A DNA stretch of 64,000 nucleotides from Syngnathus acus (taxonomy: Eukaryota > Chordata > Actinopteri > Syngnathiformes > Syngnathidae): positions 1,551,001 through 1,615,000 of the forward strand of contig NC_051104.1 in assembly GCF_901709675.1 (NCBI RefSeq). The letters run 5' to 3'. Made by a program: the position numbers and the translations under genes. Below, piece after piece: positions 50,226-62,998 of this stretch. The notes beneath the pieces were generated by a model that was not told where the DNA came from, did no database searches, and saw only the letters and a program-made list of their open reading frames with translations. Every line of letters starts with the position of its first letter. The first letter of the stretch is position 1.

Positions 50226-52400
50226 TTTGGGCATTTTTATGTAGATATTATTTTCCAAGAAGTTATAATAGCGATCGGCCGCCATTAGCCGTTTGAACGT
50301 GAATTACGCCGTGCGCATGTTGGCAGCGGCGTGCGAGATAATTAGAGTGCTTAAGTGCTAAGATAGATACGCTCTTGCTCTCATCTTTAATGGCTCCCAT
50401 TTGACTGCCGCGTCGTATCAAGTACCCTCCGGGAACACATTAACCTGAACTGATGACTATTTTTACCCATCTGCCCTCCAATTGTCTCATGATACCATTG
50501 TGGAATCTTAATGTTGTAATTACCCAAAAGGGAATTGGGAATATTTGATGAATCAGCAAAGTAAATAACAAGAATGCTACTTTTAATCAAACTACATGTG
50601 AGCAATTAAAATTCTGTATGGCATGGCAATGTAATTATAGCGGCCTGGTGGATCTGCAGGTGGCAGGCTGCGCCGTTGTGGGGGTGGTGACAGCTGACTT
50701 AAGTGGCTGCCAATAAAATCATCTCATTTGCTGTTAATGCGTTGTTTTTAATATATCCATAAGTTTTTGTGCAATACCGCGTCTTGCATTATTTGACCAA
50801 TTAACATCATATCACCCTTTGAGGCCCCCTTTTGCATTTAATGGAATTACCCCATAATGAAAACCGGCCCTAATGAGATCAATGTGAATTATTCAGCAGT
50901 GGCCAATTTGAGGGAGAGAGGCAGCGGCGTGAATTATGCATGCCGGCCCTTTTTCAATTCATCACCTCTTCCTTTTGTTCAAGGTGCAATTTATTAAGTG
51001 CATCAGCATCTGCCGACATCGATGGCGCTGGAGATACGCCGAGTCGGAAGCACGCGACCAAAGTGCTCGGAAGTCATCGGACACCCTGAGTCTTATTGAT
51101 TTATTAGCGTCCCCTCTCCCCTACCAAGAAGTGTCACACTCTTTTGAAATGTAAAAAAAAGTAAAATAAATTATAGTCACACCTAAAGGGAAGCAAAGAA
51201 ATCCAATTTCAGCCAATAACGGCGTTTGGGTGTTTCCGTATCGCCATGTTGTGCCCATTTGGCGGCATTTGGCGGCCAGGGTAAGATTCTACAGTCAGAG
51301 CAGGACAAGTCAGGTGAAAAGAATGTCATTGCAGTTCCAATTAATAATGCACGAGAAGTGCGGGGATTGCACCGGGCAAGGTTTCAGCCAGGGCGTCATT
51401 TTGGAAATTGCATAGTCATCGCGCGGCGCTTGTCCTGAGGCGACTAACGGCTAGCTATGAGTTGGCCAAAGAGTGACGCCATAAAAAGAAATGCTGTGTG
51501 CTTATCATTTACGACGGATAATCGTAAAATGAAAAAACAAAATATCACACATTAAAAACTTTTTTTTTGTATGATGATAAAATGACACTTAATTTTTCTT
51601 CATTTTCGCATTTTTGGGGCCCGCTGTCATTTTGTCATGTGGCGCCCTCTGCTGTCGACTAAAATTAACGTCAAAGTGCCCTCGGGCTCGCATTGCCATC
51701 GTCACGTGACCAAACCCAGAAAATAGAAAATAGCAGGACATTCGCAATGTCCTCAGATTTTAAATGAAGTCCAAGAATACATCGATGCTAATGGCAATTT
51801 TTTTTTAGCGTATCTGTTGACTTGCTGCCGTATCTAAAATGGTCAATTCTCACAGAAAAGGTTTTCTCACGGAAAACGGACATGTTGTTCTATTGTGGTA
51901 CTCTTCAAGGTGCCTTTGGCCCAGGTGCAGCTGCAGCCAACCAACAAACCCCTCAATTATGCACCCCCCCTCCCGATAAGTCCCATTCAATGAGCGCTCT
52001 TAATTGCTACGGACCGGCATTACCTGTTCCGTACTCTATTCTTCCACATTGTTTCCCAGGCAACTGCGAGTATTTTTTTTCTGACCTACAAAAAGTTGCT
52101 ACTCCTGTAACCGAATCCCGGTTAGCCGGCGAGGCGCTTGTTTCCATGGCAGGCTCGCCGTGCTATTTATATCTCTCTCGCTCGCTAACCGGTATCGAGC
52201 GTTGATTAATGTAGAAGAAAGTCGCACTTGCTTCCCGATAAACAGAAAAAGGCCGCCGAGTTGTGCGTTTTAAGAACGGGTCTCAGAGGATCAAGAATAT
52301 TTATCGCGTTTGATCCTTTCGCACTTACGGTGACATATCTCGAAGCAAATTGTGACTTCTTTCGTTAGCGTCGTTAGCGGCCTGCAGTTTGGCTGTGGCC
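50226..52400. other. Intergenic DNA, possible conserved non-coding block
   Basis: The part at about 50340-51130 is free of simple repeats and dense in TAAT, ATTA and ATGCAT-like homeodomain words. Such composition is typical of conserved enhancers around developmental regulators, but conservation cannot be seen from one sequence. A reverse CTCF-like motif lies at 51641-51654. No exon was found. Confidence 0.35.
51641..51654 (-). promoter_or_regulatory. CTCF-like motif (reverse)
   Basis: On the minus strand the bases read CAGCAGAGGGCGCC, a strong fit to the CTCF core. It is the only good match found on this strand, and it faces the forward matches at 37329 and 44016. Confidence 0.35.
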
Positions 52401-52479
52401 CAACGCGAGTGGCTTCCATCAGGCCAATTCAAACAGACGTTTGACCCCAGACATTTGCCTAATGTGTTTTTGTTGCGTG

Positions 52480-52760
52480 GACTCCGCAAATGTCTCCGCG
52501 GCCTCACTACTGACTGGCGTTGCTTTGAGACGCCCCCCGAGGAGTCTGACGAGGAAAGGGCCAGACTCCGGCCATACGGCAGCAGCCGGGGAGGGAGGGT
52601 GGGTCGGGCCCCCCGGAGCTCGTCTGACCCCGACCGAGCGCGCGAGGCGAGGCAGCTGCGCGGACGAGAAGGCGGGCGGGGAGCAGCGCATTGCTGGACG
52701 TCCTCCTCACGCAAATCCGAACCCGGGCCTCCTGACAGTTGGGCCCGGCCCCGACAAATG
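52480..52760. promoter_or_regulatory. CpG-rich island without an attached gene
   Basis: Within about 280 bases there are many CpG dinucleotides and very high G+C, standing out from AT-rich flanks. Open frames cross it on both strands (plus 130 codons, minus 185 codons), but they look composition-driven, with Arg-, Pro- and Gly-rich translations. It may be an unmethylated promoter or enhancer, for example of an alternative eya1 first exon or a non-coding RNA. No TATA box or splice donor was convincing. Confidence 0.4.
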
Positions 52761-54590
52761 CTGCCATTAGACGGGTGTTGACAATTTATGAGCAAAACCT
52801 TTCGGTATTTAGGGTGCAGCTGATTCCGTTCCCATTTGACATTCATATTGCTGAGCTCAGCAAGATATCCATCAGTGTCCAAGCAAAGTATTTCTTCCTT
52901 AAGATTGCGACAGAGATTTTTTAATACAGTTTCTTTTAAACAACTCTAAGTCAGTAGCAGTTTGATGAATACAAACGTCGGCGGATGAGGTAATGACGTT
53001 GGACGGCTTTAGTTCGTTTGTCTCCGTTGTGTGCATAACGCGTGTCACGGTGACGGCTCATTGGGAGTAATAGCTCTCCACAGTGTGCTTGTTTAGCCTT
53101 CACAGAGCCGTCAGAGAGTAATAAAGTATCTGTCGGAGACCTTCCCCGAGTGCGTCTCGTAGGTCATAAAGTACAATCTGTACTCTCATCAAGGATAAAC
53201 GTGTCATCTTCGGATAAACGCTCTTCCGGAACGTACTCATCAAAACATTGTCTTGTTGTGTTTGGAAGCAAGATTGCCGACAGGAGACATTTTTCACATG
53301 AGGGTTAGGTTTGTTTGGTTTGATCGCCGCGAGGTGGCTAAGTCGGCCGATGAACTTTTATTCGCCACTCGAAGGCACTTGACTTGCTTGTCATTTATCC
53401 TGAGGGATCTGCCGTTCTGTGCTTCATGACGGCTGATGAAAAAAAAAATTGGCTTTGGACTCTTCCATTTTTGCGGATTATTGTTTCTCTCTGTTAAGTT
53501 AATCAAATAATAAAAGAAAACATTTTTGTAATTAAGTATTTTGTTGCAGGTGGTAAGAGGAAAACATTTCCCGTCTTCATTATGTTTTTAATTAATTGGC
53601 CGATTAATCGGTTGTCTGAATTTTATCCTGCCAAATATCAGAATCAGTCCACAGGAATCGTTCCCTAATTTTTAGAAATATTTCAAAACTTGAAACTGTG
53701 TCAGTAAACCCATCTATTTTGGGGGCCATCTAAAGAGGCAGTGAAGGGGCTCCGACATGGCACCGGACCTGCTCTTGAATTTCCCTTTATCATCAGTGCT
53801 GCTTTGCCAAACCAACAATGTGTCACTACTTGTCCGGCTTTTATTTTCATTCGGAAGTGGCCCGAGAATATCCAGTACCTCACGCAGGGGCGAGCACGCC
53901 AACAAATTGCCTGTCCCGCCACTTTCACCTTCAACCAGGTAATATCTGTGTAAATATATCAGCTTTGTTTTTCCATCCAGACTTGAGTTCAGATTTCTCT
54001 TAGGGCAACATATAAAGAAAAAAACGTGATGTGTGTGACACTGAGCAAACACCGAAGTGGTTCTAAGCAAACAAATTTGTGGCATATGTATAAAAAAACA
54101 TCGCAAGAGTGTTCTGCTTCTGCTTCATTCACACCATTTTTGATTTGCTTGTCACGCTGTTTTTTCTGCCCAATTTGCACATTTTATGTAAATAGTGCCA
54201 AGGCGAGTCAGGTCCGACACGTTTTTATTGCCCGTCGTCTGGCCCGGATAAACAATTAAGCTTAACAACAGTGCGAAGCCGAAAATAAGTCTCCCGCCCA
54301 AGTGCTGCTTGAAGACGGGGAGCGTAAAAGCGGCACCTCATTTGGGTGCCGCGCCGCTCGGTTACTTGAGAGCTGCCATCAGTCAATTGAGTTAGCGAGA
54401 GCCTGTTGGGCGCGCAATAAACGCCCCACAGAAATCGGAGCCGACGGATTCACCTGCGGCCTGCCCGGACGGATGCACACTGTGCGATTATAGCTCATTT
54501 ATTTTGAGTCTTGTTGGAGGGTTAAAATCAATCATAGCTCAAAATTCACATTTTGTTTTTTTTCTGCACATGCTAACAGCTAGCTTAGCT
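52761..54590. other. Intergenic DNA, nothing recognised
   Basis: Ordinary mixed-composition DNA. I saw no gene, RNA gene or defined repeat. Confidence 0.4.
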
Positions 54591-54684
54591 AAGTATTTTA
54601 TGCAAATCACGCAGTTTAAGACAGTCGCTAGCTTAGCTTCTCCCTCAAAGTATTTTATGCAAATTACGCAGTTTAAGGCAGTCG
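54591..54684. repeat. Duplicated 37-base unit with octamer sites
   Basis: Copies at 54591-54627 and 54648-54684 match at all but two positions. Each contains the POU-factor octamer ATGCAAAT followed by ACGCAGTTTAAG-type sequence. The 20 bases between them are unrelated. A near-perfect tandem copy of an octamer element upstream of eya1 could be an enhancer unit or a chance local duplication. Confidence 0.6.
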
Positions 54685-54689
54685 TGGAA

Positions 54690-55729
54690 GACTTTTTGTT
54701 AGATTGTTAGCATTTAAACGCCATCATCGAGCGTAAACAGGGGGCCAGATGGCTAACACGGCCTCCCATAATTTTAGCTGTTGGTGTTCTTCTGTCACCA
54801 CCTCTTTAGCGTAATGAATGTTTGATTTTAGCCTTCTCATGGGGTTGACATACTTTTATGAAATTCATAACCGGATAAGAAAAGTTCTGGAGTTCTTGGC
54901 GAAACAGCTTGAGCAGATCATCAATTGGATGCCGATCGGTAGCAGCTTAGCGCGGTTGAAACAACAACCGGCGGTGGACAGAAGGCGCACAGACGCGCCG
55001 CCGACGTGTTGACGGAAGACTTCCACGAGGCCTGAGAAGGACCAAGCCGACCCGCCCGGGCCGCTGTTAAAACTGCAGCTCAGTTAACGCTAATGACCTA
55101 AACCCTTGTTTACCCTCCCGGGTCCTTCTGCCAAGGAGAGAAATCCAATGGTGACCTACGACATAAGAGTGCAAAGAAAATGGGGTTTGTGTGTGTTGGG
55201 GGGGGGGCAAGTGGGTGAGGGGGGGGGCGCCCTCGGGGTCTTAGCCTCCACTGATACAATCTGGAGAAGACCCCCATGCTTAAAGACTTGAGTTTCAGGG
55301 GTTCCCAGTTTGTAATATGGCAGAGTAACTGACAATATTTTTTCAATGACACTATTTTTTCAGGGTGTGTGCGGGAGAGAGGGGGTGCGCCTCCTTTATC
55401 AGAATTTCAAAAAGGCTTCAAAAGTTAGGTAAAGACTGCCAAGCTTTGTTTTGACTGATTTTCTTTTTCTTTTGTGTGCAATGTAAATGCGGTGCACCAT
55501 CTGTGTCAACCGGTTGAGGTGGTGCGCAGCTGAAAAGGTTTGCTCAAAACTGAAAGTCTCCCAGTTAAAGCAACTTTTTTTTTTAGCCACAACCTCTCCC
55601 TCCCTTCCCATTACCTCCCTCCCTCCCCCCCCCCCCCTCTCTCTCTCTAGTTCTCTTTTTTTCCCTCCTTCACTTCCTCAGAGAGACACTCACACACTAC
55701 TAGTCAGCGCCTGCAGCAGTAATCTGACA
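54690..55729. other. eya1 upstream region
   Basis: Contains G runs at 55199-55207 and 55221-55228 and a strong pyrimidine tract of CCCTC, C and CT runs at about 55598-55650. The tract resembles GA-factor-rich promoters lacking a TATA box. No protein-coding exon was seen. Confidence 0.4.
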
Positions 55730-55986
55730 ACTCTCTCCGTTGTGGCCGGAGCGGACCGGCCCTGCTGAGGTACCGCGCTGGCTGGCGGCAGTGCGGGGGT
55801 GCGCTCCATTCCTTCCCAGGCTTAAAATGAAAAAGAAAAAAGGCGCCTTGTAAAGTTTCATCTCCGTCCTTCAATCATGCCGGAGATTCTGGGAGGAGAA
55901 CTTTTTTAGAACATTGGATCTTTTTTCTACAGTTATTTTTTTTTCTAAAGAAGGGATAAAGACACGAGGATTCAAGCGTAATTGTT
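55730..55986 (+). other. eya1: Candidate first untranslated exon of eya1
   Basis: A moderately GC-rich block follows a pyrimidine-rich promoter-like tract and ends at GTT|GTGAGT (donor at 55987). It has no long frame. Vertebrate eya1 genes begin with one or more untranslated exons well upstream of the MEMQDL exon, so position and orientation fit. The 5' limit is a guess. Confidence 0.35.
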
Positions 55987-58900
55987 GTGAGTATGACATT
56001 TTGTACTTGCATGAAATTGCTGCTGGGCTTTTGGAATCTTTCGGTGTGTGTTTGTATTTTAAAAACCCATTTTTATTCATAAATATGTATTTTCATACTA
56101 AATAAATATTGAATGCATTTAAAAGTGTGCCAGTGATCCAAATTGCCACATAATCATCAAAATATTCAAGTAAGGTTTCAAATGTTATTGCAGTTTAAAA
56201 AATTAAGTTAAAGTAATTAAAGTGTTTAAAGCTTCCGGGCAAATTTAAATACAAAAGTTTAAATATGAGGTAATTAAAGTAAAAATTGTTGCACTCAATT
56301 GAAATTGTTCTGTCATTTGTTTCCAAAACAAGCTTTTCTTTATTCACCTCTAAAATGGTTTAGCAGTGCATTTAATTTTTTTTATGAATTAGCAATAGAA
56401 TAATTATTATACAAAAGGATTATTTTCAACATGGGTCAAATTGGCCCGTTTTAAAATAAAAAATAACACATGTGAAATTAACATAGAAAATGGAAATAGT
56501 ACACAAATTATTACAGTTAAAAAATATTTTTTTTAAGTGTTCATTCTAGTTTGTTGTTGTTGTTGCCCCTGAGACTTTTGAATAATGAAACACACGCCGG
56601 GTCAAATTGACCCAGCCAGACTATTGCTGTCGAATGCAGCCGGTGGGTTAAAGAGCAAAAAGCGCTCGCGAGTGGAAGCGCTTGACATTTTATGCCATCT
56701 GCTTCGGCCTTGGAATGCTGCAAGGAGACCCCGAGATGGAGGGCCGCGCGCCATTCGGCGTCCCCGTAAAAAATGACACACACACTCGGCGTGATCACAC
56801 ACTCGTGTAATTGAAGTGGTTTCACGTTAAAGGGGGGGGAAACTTCTCTCGCTTTTTTCATCCTCTTTCGTTCGCTCCAAGGTGGGAGATGAAAGCAGTG
56901 GTGGGCAACTGATGGTTGGTGGGCCACATATGGAGCTTTAAAAGTGTAAAACTAGAACCCCCAAAATTGTAAACCCCTCCCTCGGTGTTAAACAAACACG
57001 ACAAGCTGCTACCATTCAGCGGCACAATAACCTTATTTATCCAATTAGTGCGTATTTGCTCGCGTGGCTGTATGTGCACAAGCAGGAGCGGTCGGCATTG
57101 TGGATGCAGAGAATGGTGGTGGTGGGGGGGGGGGGGGGGGTCATAGGTCGGGGGGTTGGTAAGTAGGCAGATGATTTAGCAGCGCAGGAGTTGTTTACTA
57201 AATAGCAGCAGGCGTTGTTTTGTTCACACGTTGCTGTTTAGGTCCGGAAATTAGATTGAAAGGACAACAAAAAAAAGCAAAAAGTGGAAATGTGACGAGA
57301 ATGCGTGTGGAACGGCCCACCCACCTAAAGGTCATTTAGTGAGGAAAAAAAATTTAATAAAAAGGGATTTTTTTACAGATAAAAACAATTCCTGGATGAA
57401 ATGTTATTTTAATCCTCTTGCTCGATTTGGTTTAATAATAACGTTCCCCCAAAATTCCCACTGGACATATAGTCAGGATTTTATATGACATCAAAATTAA
57501 CTCACCTGTATGGATTTATTGCCTGGCATAAATCCGACTTAAACACTTTTTTTAAAAATGTGATTTAAAGCCTTAAATATCCTTTCCGAGGCCTTTCCGG
57601 AAGAGCCTGCGATTCGATTCCGTGTTACATTTCATTAGCAAAACACTGATAATGAATTTTCAAATGACGCCGTCAGTGTTTTGTTTACTCGGGTTGACCA
57701 AAGGCAAATGAGGCGCCATTTACATTTAAATATGCACGACGAGTTGATCTTATTAGGCGACCGCCGCTCAAACAGCAACACACCGTGGACCCATTTTGAA
57801 AAATTTGCATCCGCGGCCCAGCATCCCAAGCGGAGCGTCGCGTCAAAAAAAAAAAAAAGAAAGAAAAAAGATAAAACTGCACCGCACCTCAGCACCCAGT
57901 CGCAACATCTGTGTCCAATTGTCGTACGCGTCCACATTCTTGTGCTTGCCCGGCGGATTTATTTTCCCTCGGCCACCATGTGGACTCAGCTGACCAGCTT
58001 AAGTGAGGATTAGTCGCTTTAAGGTTCCAATTTTTTTTTTTTTTTTTTTATTAAAGAAGTGCATATCAAACACACTTAAAACTTCCCAGTTCGACATTGA
58101 AACGACCCAGTTTGATGACACTTTGGGTTGCAAAAAAATAAAAAATTGTTGGGTTGTTTTGTACTAAAAATTCCTGGGTCAGTCTAGATTTGAATCCAAA
58201 TTAGGTTGTTTTAAACACAGCATTTTTAAGGTGAAACATGGTCAGACGGCTTCATGATATTAAGTATCAGGAACAGCCTGTTATTTTTTTATTTCTGCTG
58301 ATTTTAATCCTAACTTTGTATTCAACAAAAAGGCTTTCAAAATCAAATCAAGCTGAATCAGTGGTAGTATTTGTCTGTACAAAAAAATAATTTAATTTTA
58401 TTTCTATCAATTTTATCCTATTTTCAGTAATATCAATAATATATGCAAAAACTTCTATTCAAATTTAAAAACTAAAAATATCTAAAAAATCTGATGTGCC
58501 AGAAAAAAATAATTAAGATGTCAAAAATGCATTTAAGGTCACATTAAAGCCTTGTCTGATTTCAATTTGTAGTTTTAAATTCTAAAGTGATCATCTACAT
58601 CAAACATTTTTTTGGGGATTGTTGATTTGAATACTAAGAGAGAAAAAGTGCTGCTGATGATGAAGTCAAAAAATGCACGTCCATTTTGAAGAGCGCCAAC
58701 ATACGGGGCAACCCTCAGCACTCAAAGTGTCAGCTTGTGTTTACCTGGAAAACAAACGGCGAGCAAGCGTGACGGGAGCCTGTCGTGGCAGCGCTTCTTC
58801 ATCTCCCGTCGTCACGGTGACGCTTTGTTGCCGCCGGCTTCAAAGACGCGCCGGCGCGTCCGTGAAAGGTGCTTTTTCTTTGGCTTCAACAAGTATTTTC

Positions 58901-59442
58901 CAAGGAGGCCTTTGAAGTGGGTCTTCTTCACGCTTTCTCCTCACCTGGATGCTTTCACCTGCAACCGTGGAGACACTTGAACACGACAGACGCCAAAGGT
59001 CGCACAAATAATATTTAAAAAAATATTCAATTACATTGATAGTATTTATTCTGTGACTAAATCACAGCTGTTGAGGTCACACTGCATTTCTGAACACAAT
59101 TAAAAACAAATTCATTTCAAAACTGGAAGCAGAGTAATCCGTCTTTAAAAAAAAAATAAAAATCATTTCCAGACGTATACTCTTGACCCTGTTTTGGACC
59201 CGGAATCCCCACGGTGGGCCCTGAGTCAGTTCTAATATACTGTAGTGTTATGGCCGCGCCGCTGTATGGCTCTTTCGCGCTCTTGATGTCGGACCGAGCT
59301 CTGAAATGTAACTGTCAGCTAAAGGAGAGTAATAGAGGCGTCGGCGCTGTCATCGGAACCATATGTGGCTCCATATGCTCGCATTTGCGCCTTGTTGTTG
59401 AGATGGGCCTCCAAAAGTGCCCCGATTGTGCGCGCGCGTGCG

Positions 59443-59514
<72 letters not shown>

Positions 59515-60577
59515 GTGCCCCGATGAACTGGGGGCCTCTCAAGAACATATTCTGTTTTACAACGTTTGAGTGAGCGTTTAGCTAGCTAGCGATGCGCTAG
59601 TGTGGCTAAACAAGTTGCGGATTGGCTGGTCGTCGCCGCCTTGTCTGCCAATAAACGACACTTTTGATGATGAGGTGGAATTAACAAAAGACGCCGTGCT
59701 AATTGCAAAGCTAACATAGGAGTTACATTTGGAAGACGAGAATTTGTTTTGAAAGCAATGTATTTTACTAAATACATACAACGTAGAAAGTTTGAATTGA
59801 AATTTGTTTGTTAAAACTGCCTTACTGAAAATGTTCACAACATGAATTCAAAAAATAAAACGTCTTAATTTTACATATATGTTAAAAAAGGAAACAAATT
59901 GTTCACTCGATATATTATCATATTTTTATTGTTTATTAAAAGCCTTGCTTCAGGTCCCCGTGATTCACCTGCAAAAAAATTGCTCCTCAAAATTTGCTAA
60001 TCCTCAAATGAAGTCACAGATAAGCGAAACCGCATCACCACGCAGGATGTTTTCCTCCTTTGTGCCACTTTTTCCGGTTCTAAATGGAGCTTTGAAGTTG
60101 TATATTTGTGTGCCCTGCTGCTGGCCCGCTTGGGGATGGTTGACGGGGGGTGGGGCAATCCTGACTCTCATTAGGAGCTGTCAGTTTGGGCCGGAGCAGG
60201 GTTGCTGATGAATTTCAGATAGTGTCAATTGCACATGAAAGATGTGCTGAGGATGCCTGGCCTGTCACGCTCGACTGGTCGCCTGCTCAACACGTCCCAT
60301 CTTCCTGTCTTGAAAAACCTGTGATCCCTCACTTATACTCCCCCCCCCCCACCACCACCACCACTTCTTCCTGCTTACCTTGGCTAAGTCACTTTGCATG
60401 TTGATTGGGGGCGGGAGGGGGGGGCTAATCCAGTTTGCAGCTGTCGTAGGCCCAAAATGATGAACCGCCTCTCCAGGAGGAAAGAGCGGCGGGCTTCGTC
60501 TCTCTCACCGCTTCATGTTTTGTCAGAGACGAGGCTTTTTGTCTCACGCTAACAAGGAGCGACTTTGTTTCTTCCAG
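55987..60577. other. Probable eya1 5' intron
   Basis: AT-rich DNA with several simple repeats: a G run at 57121-57140, A- and T-rich runs at 57845-57860 and 58030-58050, and a GT tract at 59444-59517. Two copies of a GGGTCAAATT palindrome-like word occur at about 56434 and 56599. A region of repeated TTGGGTTG/GGGTC words at about 58083-58225 may be a degraded fish repeat. No coding exon was seen. Confidence 0.4.
59444..59517. repeat. GT microsatellite
   Basis: About 35 TG units, with a CG-rich start (GCGCGCGTGCGGCG) on the left edge. Confidence 0.95.
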
Positions 60578-60637
60578 GTGGAGCTGGCCGGAGGAGGAGT
60601 CGCAGGGCTTGGGAGGAATCGGGCATCTCGGTTGCAG
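60578..60637 (+). other. eya1: Candidate second untranslated exon of eya1
   Basis: Sixty bases lie between a good acceptor (TTTGTTTCTTCCAG) and a good donor (GCAG|GTAGGG). The segment is GC-rich compared with its flanks and lacks an ATG. It lies 0.8 kb upstream of the exon that carries the start codon. The splice-site pair is the only evidence. Confidence 0.45.
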
Positions 60638-61457
60638 GTAGGGGCTTGATTTTAATCCATGGGAACCATTTGGGGGAAAAAAATACAAGGTCCGCTACCT
60701 TCATTGTAACATAAATGGAAACGCCATAAACAGGCTAATGTATCGCATCAGTGTCGCAGTGTTGTCACCTTTATTTGAATACAACTGGTACAGCAACACA
60801 AGCAGACAGATAATCTAATTGGCTCTTTATTCTTCATCCTCCGACCGATTGCTTCAAATCATTATAAAATCAGAGTGCTTTTGATTTTACTCATATCCAT
60901 AAAATGGCACCCGTCCTGATGCTTTTGGGTGCATTGTCGAGTTAAACGTTCAATGCAGTGTTTGGCTTGCTTCTGCGTAAACACGGCAACAATTAAGGCG
61001 CTTGCCAGAGTAAACACATCGGCCTCCTCGCCTGCCAGTCAGAAAGGCACGCAGCCTCTTGTAATCAAGCCCGAGCGCATCAAACCGGCCGACATCTGGC
61101 TATGGGATGCGACGCGCTGACGGCCAACGTTGAAAGCGCAGCTTGACGAAAGCGTCGGAATGACAAATTGTTTTGTTTGTCACTGCGCCTTTCATTGCTG
61201 TCAATTACTTACAGCGCGTCTGCTCATTTGAGGGAGCCTGTTTGAAATCATGTGGAGATGTTATTTACTCGCATCTTCTGCATCATTTACTCGACAACCA
61301 GAAATAGACTTCCCTCTCCTTCTGCACACCTAAATTTTCAAATAGTGAAAAAGCGGAATTAATATATCAGATATTGTCTCTCTATATATGTTGCTCCACC
61401 ATTGGTATTCCAATATCCTCAATTTTCCAATGCTATTTTTTTTTTTTGCTCAGGTTT

Positions 61458-62998
61458 ATGGAAATGCAGGATCTCGCCAGTCCTCACAGCCGACTTAGTG
61501 GAAGCAGCGAATCTCCGAGCGGTGCCAGCCTGGACAACTCCCACCTCCATAACAACAATTCCATGACACCCAATGGCACTGAAGGTCCGCTCGGCATTTC
61601 TCGGCGACTATCAGCCGTGTATTTAAGTGTCATGATGCCGTTCCCTCAGCATGGATGGACACAAGTGGAGTTTTGCATGCGGTTTTCCCACAGCGCATCG
61701 TTGTTGACTTGGGTGATAAATAGACAGGATTCACGTCACGTGTCCTTTTTTTTTTTTTTTTTTTTACCGCTCTCTTCCCCTCATAGGTGACAGCATCACA
61801 ATGCTCACCACCGCAGACTGGTTGTTAGGTTCTAACTCAGAGTCCGCCTCAGGTTTGTCTACTTTGTTTGCAATGAAAGGACAATCCAAAATTCAATAAT
61901 TGGATCTTTCATTCAGGCTTTGCTGTTTCAATGTGTCATGCTGGCATGGTTTGAAGTGGGTTTTCATTCCTTCATGCTTATCCAACCCTAAATTTGTTTT
62001 TGTGATGGTGTGCTAGTTTATGCATGCACACAGAATTATTTTTTTCTTTTTATGCCCCCCCCACCACCACCACCCGCCCACCACTTGTCAGCATGTATCG
62101 GCGCTGAACAAGCACAGCGGAAAAACATGTACGACATGACAGCCGATGGCTTCTTCATTTCCGCGGAGCATGACCGCCTTGCCCACATTGTCGATTTGTT
62201 TTGCCCCCAAAAGGTGGAGGGGGAGGGGGGGGATGATTTCAAAGATTCCTGAGCTGTCAGGTAGCTGTGAAATTGCACTTCACGCATCTATCAGTGAGCT
62301 CGGTAATGGAGCCAAGGTCACAAATCGGTCGCTACGCTTAAAGATGAATTTATAAAGCAGCGCCTTTTCCTGACAGTTCAGTGATCCTAAAACAAATCTT
62401 AGCGCACGTCACATGAATCATTCGCCAGTGTTGATTTAGAGTTGTGTCAGCCCGCTTGTTTGAGATTTTAACACAGATGCAGCATATCAAAAGCTGGATT
62501 TACAACACGGGCTGTGCACAATTAGTCAGATGAGAAAGAATATTGTCAGCTCCCTAAAATGTCATGCAGGTTAAACTAACTGACGAGAACAAGTGGAAAT
62601 GAAAACTTAATGAGTTGGTAAGACATGGCAAAACAAATCGAGATCAAAATAATGCAAAAGTCAGCAAAAACACAAATTGTGATATGCAGGGTCAATAAAA
62701 TGGAACCCCCAAAACTTGTATGATTTAAAAGAAACTTTTTTTAAACATTATTTTTAATCATATTTAATAAAATAATAAAATAATAAAATAATAAAATAAA
62801 ATAATAAAATAAATTAATAAAATACATTAATAAAATAAATTAATAAAAGAAATTAATAAAGTAATGATATTTTTATATTTTATAATATGTTGGTTTTTTT
62901 CCTTGGCAGTTAAAAGCGAGCCAATGAGCAGCAGCGACATAGCCGCCTCAGTTGCAGACACCTCTCTCGACAGCTTCTCCGCATCAGGTACCGAGTTT

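Noticed and set aside
52325-52882. Minus-strand frame of 185 codons in the CpG-rich island
   Set aside because: High G+C removes stop codons; all frames here are long on both strands and rich in Arg and Pro, which points to composition rather than a gene.
59214-59573. Frames with long Cys-Val or Thr-His runs (also at 28203-28474, 41402-41789 and 62864-63100)
   Set aside because: These are translations of GT/CA microsatellites.
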